In this document: one piece after another, positions 7,749-16,671 of the stretch
How the letters are laid out: each line of letters begins with the position of its first letter
Numbering within the stretch: the stretch's first letter is position 1
Assembly (NCBI RefSeq): GCF_000969645.2
Contig: NZ_CP014222.1
Coordinates: 186,001-250,000, forward strand
Source of the DNA: Janthinobacterium sp. B9-8
GTDB lineage: Bacteria > Pseudomonadota > Gammaproteobacteria > Burkholderiales > Chitinibacteraceae
Length of the DNA: 64,000 bases
Direction of reading: 5' to 3'
The notes under the pieces: model-generated
What the model was told of the DNA's origin: nothing
Seen by the model: only the letters and a program-made list of their open reading frames with translations
The model's database searches: none
Position numbers and translations under genes: made by a program

Positions 7749-10700
7749 TTATGGGTTCGCGCTGTACTCCCGGCCACCCGACTCCCAGTTTTTTTTCCAG
7801 AGCATAAAATCGCTGGCGGGCATGGGGTGGCCGATCAGATAGCCTTGTACTTCATGGCAGCCAATCTGGGCGACCAGATCCCAGTCTTCTTGTGTTTCAA
7901 CGCCTTCTGCTACAAGGTTGAGTGCAAATTTCCGGCCAAGATCTGCGCTGTGCTCCAGTATTGTTTTGGCGGATAAATCTTGCGTTGCACCGCGCACAAA
8001 GGCTTTGTCGATTTTGAGCTCGGTAAAGGGAATCTGGATAAGATGCTCCATGGTGGAAAACCCGGTGCCAAAATCGTCTACCGATAAACCAAAACCCATA
8101 ATGCGTAAGCGGGTCAGGATATCCAGGCTCAGCACATAATCATGCGAGAGCTGGGTTTCGGTGATTTCCAGCGTAATCGATTCCGGGCTAATGCCATGCT
8201 CCTGAAGCACTTGGGCAAATAAGTCGGGCAGCTCAAGGCGATGCAGATTACCCATTGATACATTGATCGATAGCTTGATTTGCTCGCCCTGATCCTGCCA
8301 TTCTCTTAGTTGGCGGGAGGCAATGCGTAGTACGCAGAAGGTCAGCTCGTCAATCAGGCCAAGTGCTTCGATGGCTGGCACAAATAAATGCGGCCCGAGT
8401 AAACCACGTGTAGGGTGCCGCCAACGTGCCAGGCTTTCAGCACCAATCACAATGTGCTCCTTGGTGCTGACCTTGGGCTGGTAGTACAGCTCCACTTCCC
8501 CGCAAGCCAGCCCGTGGCGCAACTCCTCTTCAAGCAGCTGCAATTCAGGCGGCTTGTTATGGGCTTGCGAAAGCGCCGAGTAGGCGGGTTGCTGTGATAA
8601 AAGCGCGGCCAGCTCGTTTTTTTTAACAGGTTTGGTTAGCACTCCTGCCAGCTTTAAATTAAAAGAATGAGCGAGTAATTCGGCGGCCTTCAGTACTTGC
8701 CTGTCCAGCGCAGAGAGAATGGCGATATAGCCGGTGTAATGCAGCGATCCAAGCTGGCGTAAAAAGGCAACGCCATCCATATCCGGCATTTGCAAATCAC
8801 AAAATATCCAGTTGGGCAGTGGTGCTTGCCTTAGCCTGAGCAAGGCGGCTTTTGCACTCAGAATGGGTGTGACTTGGCTGATGCCTAAATCGTTTAAATG
8901 CTGCTGGATAGCGTCCAGCATAAATTCATCATCGTCGACCAGCAGGATGCTGACGGCTTGCTGGCTTTCTTGGGTAGAGGCGGTCAGCTCTGTGCTGCTG
9001 CTTAGCAAGCCGATATGCTGTAAATGCTGGCAAGTTTGCTGAAACAGCAGATGAAGTTGCTCAATATGGCTTAGCAGCAGCGCCGGGCTAATGGTCTGAT
9101 TGATCTGCTCCATCGTGGCTAATTGCTTGCCCAGCAGCATGGCGCCAACGGTGCGGGCAATTGATTTAAGCCGGTGACATTCCTGATTAATTTGCACCAC
9201 ATTGAGCTTGGCCTGGCTGATATGGCTAAGCCCTTCCTGAATGGATTGTGCAAATTTTTCGCAATACTTGCTTTGCCGCTTTGGATCATTGCCCAGCATA
9301 TTTTGCATTTGGCTTAGATCTATCAGCAGGGCATGCTCATCGCTGCTTACCGTGGGCGGTAACTCTTCGGTATCAATTTCGGCGGCTTGTTGTTGATCGC
9401 CCAGCCAGTAAGCCAGTGTTTGATAAAGCTTTTCTGCCTGCACGGGCTTGCCGATAAAGTCGTTCATACCGGCACTGAGGCAGTGCTGGCGATAGTCGGT
9501 TGATACATTCGCGGTCATGGCGATAATAGGGAGATCATTAAATTCAGGTTTTTTTCTGAGCATCTGGCAGGCGGTAATGCCATCCATTTCAGGCATTTGC
9601 ACATCCATCAAAATGGCATCAAAGTGGCTTTGCTCTGCCAGCAAAATGGCTTCTAAGCCATGATTGGCAATGCTCACTTCGGCACCCATCATTTCGAGTA
9701 ACTCAGCGCCAATTTGCTGGTTAAAAGGGTGATCATCGGCCAGCAGAATGCGCTTTCCAATTAAAAAGTGTTCATTGGCTTTGTTTTTTGACCAATGCGG
9801 CAGCGGCTTGGGCAGGGCCTGGATTTCAGGAAGCTCGAGGCAAAATTTAAACTCACTGCCTTCGCCCAATTGGCTTTCTACGCTGAGTGCCCCCCCCATC
9901 AGCTCGACTAATTGGCGACTAATCGCCAGCCCCAGCCCCGTGCCGCCATATTTGCGGGTGATTGAATTATCTGCTTGCTGAAAGGATTGAAATAACTGTG
10001 TTTGGGCCTTGGCAGAAATGCCTATACCTGTATCTTGGATGCTAAATAGGATGCAGCCGGCGTCATCATGGAGAATAGAGAGGGTAATCGTGCCTTGCTC
10101 GGTAAATTTAATGGCATTACTGAGTAAGTTAATCAGTACTTGTCTGATACGCAAATCATCGCCCTGTACAAATGGCGGCACTTGTTCGCTGATGATGGTG
10201 CGAAGTAATAAGTTTTTTTCTTCTGCTTTTTGCTGAATCAGTTCATGCACATTATCAATGAGCTCGGGTAGGGAAAAGTCGCGCTTATTGATTTCTAACT
10301 TGCCCGCTTCAATTTTAGAAAAATCGAGGATATCGTTGATTAAATCCAGCAAATGCCGGCCAGATAGGGTGATTTTTTGCAGATAATCGCTTTGCTTGGC
10401 GCTTAAAGGGGTGAGCTGGGCTAAATGCGCCATGCCCAGCACGCTATTGAGCGGAGTACGAATTTCATGGCTCATATTGGCTAAAAACGCGCTTTTGGCT
10501 TGATTTGCGTTTTCTGCCTGTTGTTTAGCCGCTTCTAGCTCCTGAGTGCGCTCGATCACGCGCAGCTCCAGAGTGGTTGTTAACTGCAATAAGCTCAGCT
10601 CATAGTCGATGCGATCAGTGATATCGCGCACCATGGCGGTGTAAACCGGTTTGCCTAAATTATGTAAATAGGAAATCGCCACTTCAATGGGAAACTCATG

Positions 10701-12581
10701 ACCATCGGCGTGCTGGCCCATTACTTGGCGGCCTGTAGTACCGCTCATTTTGCGATGCCCTTTGCCCTGGCTGGCAAATTGCTGCATCAGTTCACGATGC
10801 TTTATTGCAAGTTGGGTGGGGATAAGCGTTTCAATAGGGCATCCCAGCATTTGTGTGGCGGGATAACCGAACATATTTTCTGCCGATTGATTGAATAAAA
10901 TAATATTGAATTCGGCATCGGTGGTGATAATTGCATCCATTGCCGAATCGATCATGCCGGCAAGCTGAGCCTGGTTGCTTAACAGTGCGTTTTCATTGTT
11001 TTTTCTTTCGGTAATATCATGCTGTGTGCCAATAACCCTGAGCGCTAAGCCTTCGGCGCTACGGCTAACGGCCATGCCCCGATCAACAATCCATTTCCAG
11101 CTGCCATCTTTATTCAGAATGCGGTATTCGTGGCTAAAGTGTGGCGTGCTGCCTGTGAGGTGTGCCTGGATATTGGCCATCAGCCGAGGCTGATCTTCCG
11201 GGTAGACTCGTTTTTGCCACTCCTCATAGTGATTGCCGATTTCATCTTCGGCAAAGCCCAGCATTTCCTTCCAGCGCCGGCTGTAAAAGACCGTATTGGA
11301 GGTAATATCCCAATCCCAAAGCCCGTCGCCTGAGCCTTCGATTGCAAATTGCCAGCGGCTCTCACTTTCTTTGAGCTTGCTGATGTCCTGAATGCTGACC
11401 GGCACAATGCGGGCTTCTTCAATTGAAGAGGGAATCGGGTAGGAAAGCAGGGCTTGAAATTGCCTGCCTTGCAAGGTCTTGAGATTAACTTCGCTGCGAA
11501 AAACACGGTCTCCCCGCCAAAAAGCCATTAATTCCTGCCGAATGACTTCGAGCGCACCTTCGCCAAATAAAGAGGTAAAGCCCTGCATAAATTCGGCTTT
11601 GCTGCTGCCTTCAAATAGCGCCAGCGTGGCTGGATTAATATCGATTACGCGGAACAGGCTGATCATATTAATGAGGGCGGCGGGGGTGTGCTCAAGATGG
11701 GCGGCTAAATCGGTAATGCCTGCATCACGAAGTGCGGTGAGATGGATAAGCAGGGCTGTCATGTCCTGATTCCAGATTGATAAATCGGCATTGTTGAATA
11801 ATTGCCGGTATTGCTGGGCTTGCTCTTGCAAGCCGGATTGCCGGGTGTTCAGCTCGCTTAAATCACGTAGCGTCATCAAAATGGCTTTGCCTGCCTGAAG
11901 GGGCAAAATGCTGCGGCTAGCTTGAATAGTTTTATAAAGGCCATTCTTGCAGCAAACGCTTAATTCGAGGCTTGGGAAAACAGGGTTTTCTTGTTTAGAA
12001 AGCAAGTTTTGCTGATGTAAATGCCGGTGTTCAGGATCCGCATCACGCCACCAGTCTGCCAATCTGGGCATCTCATCAAGCTGATAGCCAAAACTGTCGC
12101 TAAAGGCGGGATTAAGATAAATGATTTTGCCTGCTGTATCGCAAATTAGATTGGGCGCAGGCGAGGCTTTGATCAAGGCATCGAAATAATACTCATACTG
12201 CTCGCTGAGCCTATGGCTTGCCGTGATGTCTTCCACGCTGCCGATATAGCCGGATATTTGGCCATGCGCATCCCAGAGCGGCTTTGTTCTGGAGCGCAGA
12301 TAGCGTAGCTCATGATTAGGCCGCAGAATGCGAAAAGAAAGCTCAAATTCAGTTTGGGTTGCGAGTGCATTCTGCCATTGCTGATGGACGGTCTGGCAAT
12401 CTTCGGGGTGCAGCTTTTTAAGCCACCCATATCCCAAGCTTTCTTCAAGTGATAAGCCAAACATCGCCAGCAAGGCGGTATTGCCATAGCGACACTGCCC
12501 ACTGGCATTGCACAAATAAATGCCAGCAGGGATCAGATCGATCAGTTGTTGTTGGGCTATTTCACTTGAAGCTGCGGACAT
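7749..12581 (-). CDS. Giant multi-PAS hybrid histidine kinase with REC, HPt, REC and c-di-GMP phosphodiesterase (EAL) domains
   Basis: A 1610-residue soluble protein with no transmembrane segments that I can see. Order: five PAS-type sensor regions (about 8-120, 130-240, 250-400, 405-525, 535-660), a coiled coil, HisKA with phospho-His in SHEIRTP (about 705), HATPase_c (about 760-905, GGTGLGLA), receiver 1 (about 945-1060, LMDVQMPEMDG), HPt (His in CHRLKSIAR, about 1135), receiver 2 (about 1210-1330, FCDLQMPDMDG) and an EAL-type domain (about 1350-1600). The EAL signature reads ESLARW, but the catalytic set looks complete (SINVS, EITET, DDFGTG, KIDK, EGVET), so c-di-GMP hydrolysis is plausible. 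A full phosphorelay and its output thus sit in one chain. The downstream receiver protein is probably co-transcribed. Confidence 0.9.
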   Translation of the reverse strand: MSAASSEIAQQQLIDLIPAGIYLCNASGQCRYGNTALLAMFGLSLEESLGYGWLKKLHPEDCQTVHQQWQNALATQTEFELSFRILRPNHELRYLRSRTKPLWDAHGQISGYIGSVEDITASHRLSEQYEYYFDALIKASPAPNLICDTAGKIIYLNPAFSDSFGYQLDEMPRLADWWRDADPEHRHLHQQNLLSKQENPVFPSLELSVCCKNGLYKTIQASRSILPLQAGKAILMTLRDLSELNTRQSGLQEQAQQYRQLFNNADLSIWNQDMTALLIHLTALRDAGITDLAAHLEHTPAALINMISLFRVIDINPATLALFEGSSKAEFMQGFTSLFGEGALEVIRQELMAFWRGDRVFRSEVNLKTLQGRQFQALLSYPIPSSIEEARIVPVSIQDISKLKESESRWQFAIEGSGDGLWDWDITSNTVFYSRRWKEMLGFAEDEIGNHYEEWQKRVYPEDQPRLMANIQAHLTGSTPHFSHEYRILNKDGSWKWIVDRGMAVSRSAEGLALRVIGTQHDITERKNNENALLSNQAQLAGMIDSAMDAIITTDAEFNIILFNQSAENMFGYPATQMLGCPIETLIPTQLAIKHRELMQQFASQGKGHRKMSGTTGRQVMGQHADGHEFPIEVAISYLHNLGKPVYTAMVRDITDRIDYELSLLQLTTTLELRVIERTQELEAAKQQAENANQAKSAFLANMSHEIRTPLNSVLGMAHLAQLTPLSAKQSDYLQKITLSGRHLLDLINDILDFSKIEAGKLEINKRDFSLPELIDNVHELIQQKAEEKNLLLRTIISEQVPPFVQGDDLRIRQVLINLLSNAIKFTEQGTITLSILHDDAGCILFSIQDTGIGISAKAQTQLFQSFQQADNSITRKYGGTGLGLAISRQLVELMGGALSVESQLGEGSEFKFCLELPEIQALPKPLPHWSKNKANEHFLIGKRILLADDHPFNQQIGAELLEMMGAEVSIANHGLEAILLAEQSHFDAILMDVQMPEMDGITACQMLRKKPEFNDLPIIAMTANVSTDYRQHCLSAGMNDFIGKPVQAEKLYQTLAYWLGDQQQAAEIDTEELPPTVSSDEHALLIDLSQMQNMLGNDPKRQSKYCEKFAQSIQEGLSHISQAKLNVVQINQECHRLKSIARTVGAMLLGKQLATMEQINQTISPALLLSHIEQLHLLFQQTCQHLQHIGLLSSSTELTASTQESQQAVSILLVDDDEFMLDAIQQHLNDLGISQVTPILSAKAALLRLRQAPLPNWIFCDLQMPDMDGVAFLRQLGSLHYTGYIAILSALDRQVLKAAELLAHSFNLKLAGVLTKPVKKNELAALLSQQPAYSALSQAHNKPPELQLLEEELRHGLACGEVELYYQPKVSTKEHIVIGAESLARWRHPTRGLLGPHLFVPAIEALGLIDELTFCVLRIASRQLREWQDQGEQIKLSINVSMGNLHRLELPDLFAQVLQEHGISPESITLEITETQLSHDYVLSLDILTRLRIMGFGLSVDDFGTGFSTMEHLIQIPFTELKIDKAFVRGATQDLSAKTILEHSADLGRKFALNLVAEGVETQEDWDLVAQIGCHEVQGYLIGHPMPASDFMLWKKNWESGGREYSANP

Positions 12582-12806
12582 TACCAGAGCACCTTCTTAT
12601 TAAGGTAGTAACACTTTTCTTCCTTAAGCTTAGGTTAGTCTGGTAAACCTTCAAGGATCTTGTAATTTAATGGTAGATAATCTTATGTACTTTGGTCATT
12701 AATTAGTAAATATTGTGCATATTTTGTAAGTTTATGTCTTGCTTTATGATAAAGCGTCTGTGTCTACATGATTAAGTACGGTTATTTTTCTGCTCAAAAT
12801 GGCGTA

Positions 12807-12832
12807 AAAAAACCCGGCAAGCCGGGTTTTTT
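12807..12832 (-). terminator. Terminator after lpdA
   Basis: AACCCGGC (12811-12818) pairs with GCCGGGTT (12821-12828) with A and T runs on both sides. It lies just past the minus-strand lpdA stop and closes the PDH operon. It could also work on the plus strand. Confidence 0.85.
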
Positions 12833-12849
12833 GCTGCACAGTGACTTAG

Positions 12850-14634
12850 TTACTTCTTTTTCTGCGGTGGCAGATCCGTGCATACGCCTTTGAATACTTC
12901 GGCAGCCATACCAATCGATTCGCCCATGGTTGGGTGAGGGTGGATGGTTTTGCCGATATCTACGGCATCGCAACCCATTTCGATGGCAAGGCAAATTTCA
13001 CCGATCATATCGCCAGCGTGTGGGCCAACAATCGCACCGCCGATGATTTGCTTGGTATCTTGATCAAAGATCAACTTGGTAAAGCCTTCGTCACGGCCAT
13101 TGGCAATAGCACGGCCAGATGCGGCCCATGGGAATACGCCTTTACCGTAGTTGATGCCATTTTTCTTGGCTTCATCTTCGGTGACACCTACCCAGGCGAC
13201 TTCAGGATCGGTATAGGCCACGCCAGGAATCACGCGGGCATCAAAGAAGGCTTTGTGATCCGCTGCATTTTCAGCAGCAACGTGCGCTTCGTGCACGGCT
13301 TTGTGTGCCAGCATAGGCTGGCCAACCAAATCGCCAATCGCAAAAATATGCGGCACATTGGTGCGCATTTGATTGTCGACAGGGATAAAGCCGCGATCGG
13401 TTACGATCACACCAGCGTTTTCTGCGCCGACTTTGCCGCCGTTAGGTACGCGGCCAGTTGCATGCAGTACGAGGTCGTAGCATTGCGGCTCTTTTGGGGC
13501 ATTTTCGCCTTCAAAAGTGGCCCAGATGCCGTCTTCTTTAGCTTCTAGTGCGACAGTTTTGGTCTTGAGCATGATGTTGTCAAAGCGATGGGAATTCCAT
13601 TTTTCCCATACTTTAACGAGGTCGCGATCTGCGCCCTGCATCAGGCCGTCGAGCATTTCCACCACATCAAGGCGTGCGCCCAGTGTGGAGTAAACCGTGC
13701 CCATTTCCAGACCAATAATCCCGCCGCCCAAAATCAGCATGCGTTTGGGTACAGATTTCAGCTCCAGCGCGCCGGTTGAATCGACCACGCGTGGATCATT
13801 CGGCACAAAGGGTAGCTTAAATACTGAAGAGCCAGCAGCGATAATCGCTTTCTGGAACTTGATGATTTTGGTCTCGCCAGTGACTTCTTTGCCATCACCC
13901 GAAGTGATTTGTACTTCCATATGGTGAGGATCAATAAAGCGCGCCACGCCACGTACGAATTCTACTTTACGTGCCTTGGCCATACCGGCTAAGCCCGTAG
14001 TCAGCTTACCAATTACTTTTTCTTTAAAGCCACGTAGCGCATCGATATCAATCTCTGGCTCGCCAAACTTAATCCCGTTGGCCGCCAAGTGTTTCACTTC
14101 ATCAATCACCGCCGCATTGTGCAGCAGGGCTTTAGAAGGAATACAACCGACGTTTAAACACACACCGCCTAGCTTAGAAAAACGCTCAACGACGATGGTT
14201 TTCATGCCAAGGTCAGCAGCACGGAAAGCCGCGGAGTAGCCACCTGGACCACCACCGAGTACCACCATTTCGCATTCGTAATCAGCGACACCCGTGTGGC
14301 TGCCTGCAACTGGGGCGGCTTGTGGTGCTGGGGCAGGAGCGGCAGCCGCTGCTGGGCTTGGCGCTGCGGCTGGAGTAGCGGTGGCAGTTGCTGCCACTTC
14401 TAAAATCACCAGCAAGCTACCTTCAGAAACTTTGCCGCCCACGGCGACTTTGACTTCTTTCACTACGCCAGCATGGGTAGAAGGCACTTCCATCGTCGCT
14501 TTATCGGTTTCTAGCGCAATCAGGGATTCTTCAACGGCCACCGTGTCGCCGACTTTAACGAAGACTTCGATGATATCCACATTGTCATGGCCGCCGATAT
14601 CGGGGACTTTAATTTCGATTAGATTGCTCATCAT
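12850..14634 (-). CDS. lpdA: Dihydrolipoyl dehydrogenase (E3) with N-terminal lipoyl domain
   Basis: A 594-residue E3 of the pyruvate dehydrogenase complex; it reoxidises dihydrolipoamide using FAD and NAD+. Residues 1-80 form a lipoyl domain (lipoyl-Lys in ETDKATME), followed by an Ala-Pro linker (about 82-112). The flavoprotein disulfide reductase part has [17 protein letters not shown], the redox pair in [13 protein letters not shown], the NAD motif [10 protein letters not shown], the FAD motif [15 protein letters not shown] and the active-site His-Glu near [10 protein letters not shown]. The fused lipoyl domain is known from Neisseria and related betaproteobacteria. The start is ATGATG; GGAA spacing slightly favours the second ATG (14631). 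It is the last gene of aceE-aceF-lpdA. Confidence 0.97.
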   Translation of the reverse strand: MMSNLIEIKVPDIGGHDNVDIIEVFVKVGDTVAVEESLIALETDKATMEVPSTHAGVVKEVKVAVGGKVSEGSLLVILEVAATATATPAAAPSPAAAAAPAPAPQAAPVAGSHTGVADYECEMVVLGGGPGGYSAAFRAADLGMKTIVVERFSKLGGVCLNVGCIPSKALLHNAAVIDEVKHLAANGIKFGEPEIDIDALRGFKEKVIGKLTTGLAGMAKARKVEFVRGVARFIDPHHMEVQITSGDGKEVTGETKIIKFQKAIIAAGSSVFKLPFVPNDPRVVDSTGALELKSVPKRMLILGGGIIGLEMGTVYSTLGARLDVVEMLDGLMQGADRDLVKVWEKWNSHRFDNIMLKTKTVALEAKEDGIWATFEGENAPKEPQCYDLVLHATGRVPNGGKVGAENAGVIVTDRGFIPVDNQMRTNVPHIFAIGDLVGQPMLAHKAVHEAHVAAENAADHKAFFDARVIPGVAYTDPEVAWVGVTEDEAKKNGINYGKGVFPWAASGRAIANGRDEGFTKLIFDQDTKQIIGGAIVGPHAGDMIGEICLAIEMGCDAVDIGKTIHPHPTMGESIGMAAEVFKGVCTDLPPQKKK

Positions 14635-14758
14635 TTATTCCATTTGATCTGTGCAAGGGGCTAAGTCTGGAAAAATCTAAAGATCTACCTATTGGAGGAG
14701 CAACACGGTTCCAGATGATCAAGCGGTTTTAGCTTGACGCTGAGGGAGCAAAATCTCA

Positions 14759-14855
14759 AACCACAGAGAACACAGAGAGCACAGAGCACACAGAGAAAAT
14801 CAATAATCTGATACATTTCTCTGTGTGCTCTGTGTTCTCGTTTTACTCTGTGGTT
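14759..14855. repeat. 39-base inverted repeat of CACAGAG units between aceF and lpdA
   Basis: The left arm 14759-14797 and right arm 14817-14855 are near-perfect inverted copies around a 19-base loop. Each arm is itself built from repeated ACACAGAG/AGCACAGAG units. It fills much of the 309-base gap between aceF and lpdA, which has no gene. As RNA it would form a very long hairpin inside the operon transcript; as DNA it resembles a dispersed MITE-like palindrome. Confidence 0.8.
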
Positions 14856-14943
14856 CAAGGTTTAGCTCTCTATCAAGGCCAGCGACAAATCTTGCTAGCT
14901 AGGAAGCGGTTTGCTCACCCTAAGATGAGATTTAAATTTCTGC

Positions 14944-16572
14944 TTACAACACCAAGCGGCGGATATCGCTTAGGAGCTTGCCGAGTTGCACGGTGAAGCG
15001 GCCGGCCATTGCGCCGTCGATGACGCGGTGATCGAAGGAGAGCGACAACGGGCACATCAGGCGTGGCATAAATTCTTTGCCATTCCAGATCGGCTTAACT
15101 TGTGATTTACACACGCCAAGAATCGCCACTTCAGGGGCGTTGACGATAGGCGTAAAGCTAGTGCCGCCAATGCCGCCAAGGCTAGAAATGGTAAAGGTTG
15201 CGCCTTGCATATCGGTCGGCTTGAGCTTTCCTTCACGCGCTAAGGCGGAAAGGTCGGTCAATTCTTTGGCGATTTGCTTCAGGCCTTTTTGGTCGACATT
15301 TTTGATAACAGGTACAACCAAGCCATTTGGCGTGTCAGCAGCAAAGCCGATGTTGTAATACTGTTTTAAGATCAAATTGTCGCCATCGAGGCTGGCGTTA
15401 ACGGTAGGGAAGGCTTTCAGCGCTTCAGCCGCGGCTTTAATAATAAAGGCCAGTGGCGAGAGCTTCATGCCGCTCTTTTCCCACTCTTTAGCTATGGATT
15501 TGCGGAATTCTTCCAGCTCGGTGATATCGCATTCGTCGTTAAACGTGACGTGTGGAATCACTACCCAGTTGCGGTGCAGATTGGCGCCAGATAGCTTCTG
15601 AATACGGCTTAGCGGCTTGGTTTCGATAGGGCCAAATTTGGCGAAATCGACTTTTGGCCAAGGCAGCAGATCAAGGCCAGAGCCTGTGCCTGTTGCTGCG
15701 GGCGCATTTGGCGCTGCAGCTTGGCCGCTCATAATCGATTTCACATAAGCTTGTACATCGCCATGCAAGATACGGCCTTTAGGCCCTGTGCCGGTGATGC
15801 GGCCCAGATCAACGCCCAATTCACGAGCAAAGCTGCGAATCGAAGGCGATGCGTGGGATTTTTTGAAGCTGGCTTCGTCAACTGTACGCGCTGCTGCTGC
15901 GGGAGCTGCAACGGGAGCAGGTGCTGCAACTGGAGCTGGCGTTGGAGCCGCAACGCTAGCAGCTGCAGCCACCGGTGCTGCGGCAGCTGATGATGCAATG
16001 CCTTTCAGTACCAGAATCAAGCCACCTTCGCTGATTTTGTCGCCCACTTTTAGCGTGATGCTTTCAACCACACCCGCTTCAGGGGACGGCACTTCCATCG
16101 AGGCTTTGTCGGTTTCTAGCGTGATCAGTGATTGTTCTTTCTCAACCACATCGCCGACTTTTACAAATACTTCGATCACATCAACTGCATCGTGCCCACC
16201 GATATCCGGTACGCGCACTTCGATGCTGCTGGCAACGCTGGCTACGGGAGCCGCTGCCGGAGCTGGAGCAGCTGCTACAGGAGCGGGCGCTGCAACAGGA
16301 GCCGCAGCAGGTGCTGCTGCACTGGCGGTATCTGCGGCTTCTAGCAGTAAAACGATGCTGCCTTCAGACGCCTTATCGCCAATTTTAATCTTCATTTCTT
16401 TTACAACACCGGCGTGGGTCGATGGCACTTCCATCGTTGCCTTGTCGGTTTCGAGTGTAATCAGTGATTGCTCTACTTCAATGGTATCGCCAACTTTTAC
16501 AAAAACCTCGATCACTTCAACGCCCTCGTGGCCGCCGATGTCGGGGATTTTTACTTCAATCAATGTGCTCAT
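14944..16572 (-). CDS. aceF: Pyruvate dehydrogenase E2, dihydrolipoamide acetyltransferase
   Basis: A 542-residue E2 core subunit that transfers acetyl groups from lipoamide to CoA. Two lipoyl domains (about 3-78 and 118-193) each carry ETDKA-type lipoylation sites. They are joined by Ala-Pro-rich linkers and followed by a peripheral subunit-binding domain (about 240-276, [17 protein letters not shown]). The catalytic domain (about 310-542) has the active site HRVIDG. With the domain in E3 the complex has three lipoyl domains per E2/E3 set. It lies 99 bases after aceE on the same strand. Confidence 0.97.
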   Translation of the reverse strand: MSTLIEVKIPDIGGHEGVEVIEVFVKVGDTIEVEQSLITLETDKATMEVPSTHAGVVKEMKIKIGDKASEGSIVLLLEAADTASAAAPAAAPVAAPAPVAAAPAPAAAPVASVASSIEVRVPDIGGHDAVDVIEVFVKVGDVVEKEQSLITLETDKASMEVPSPEAGVVESITLKVGDKISEGGLILVLKGIASSAAAAPVAAAASVAAPTPAPVAAPAPVAAPAAAARTVDEASFKKSHASPSIRSFARELGVDLGRITGTGPKGRILHGDVQAYVKSIMSGQAAAPNAPAATGTGSGLDLLPWPKVDFAKFGPIETKPLSRIQKLSGANLHRNWVVIPHVTFNDECDITELEEFRKSIAKEWEKSGMKLSPLAFIIKAAAEALKAFPTVNASLDGDNLILKQYYNIGFAADTPNGLVVPVIKNVDQKGLKQIAKELTDLSALAREGKLKPTDMQGATFTISSLGGIGGTSFTPIVNAPEVAILGVCKSQVKPIWNGKEFMPRLMCPLSLSFDHRVIDGAMAGRFTVQLGKLLSDIRRLVL

Positions 16573-16671
16573 ATATACGAATCCTGTGAGGGGTATGGAG
16601 TGAGAGGGGAGAAGGGACGAATCCCTCCTCCTTGTCTTTAAGCGTGCTGCTTAAGACAAAGTCTCACTGCT

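Noticed and set aside
12934..13548. 204-codon plus-strand frame opposite lpdA
   Set aside because: Antisense to a well-supported gene, no ribosome site and no recognisable domain.
15788..16603. 271-codon plus-strand frame opposite aceF
   Set aside because: It is antisense to the lipoyl domains and Ala-Pro linkers of AceF. Its Ala-Gly-rich translation is a by-product of that composition and shows no family features.
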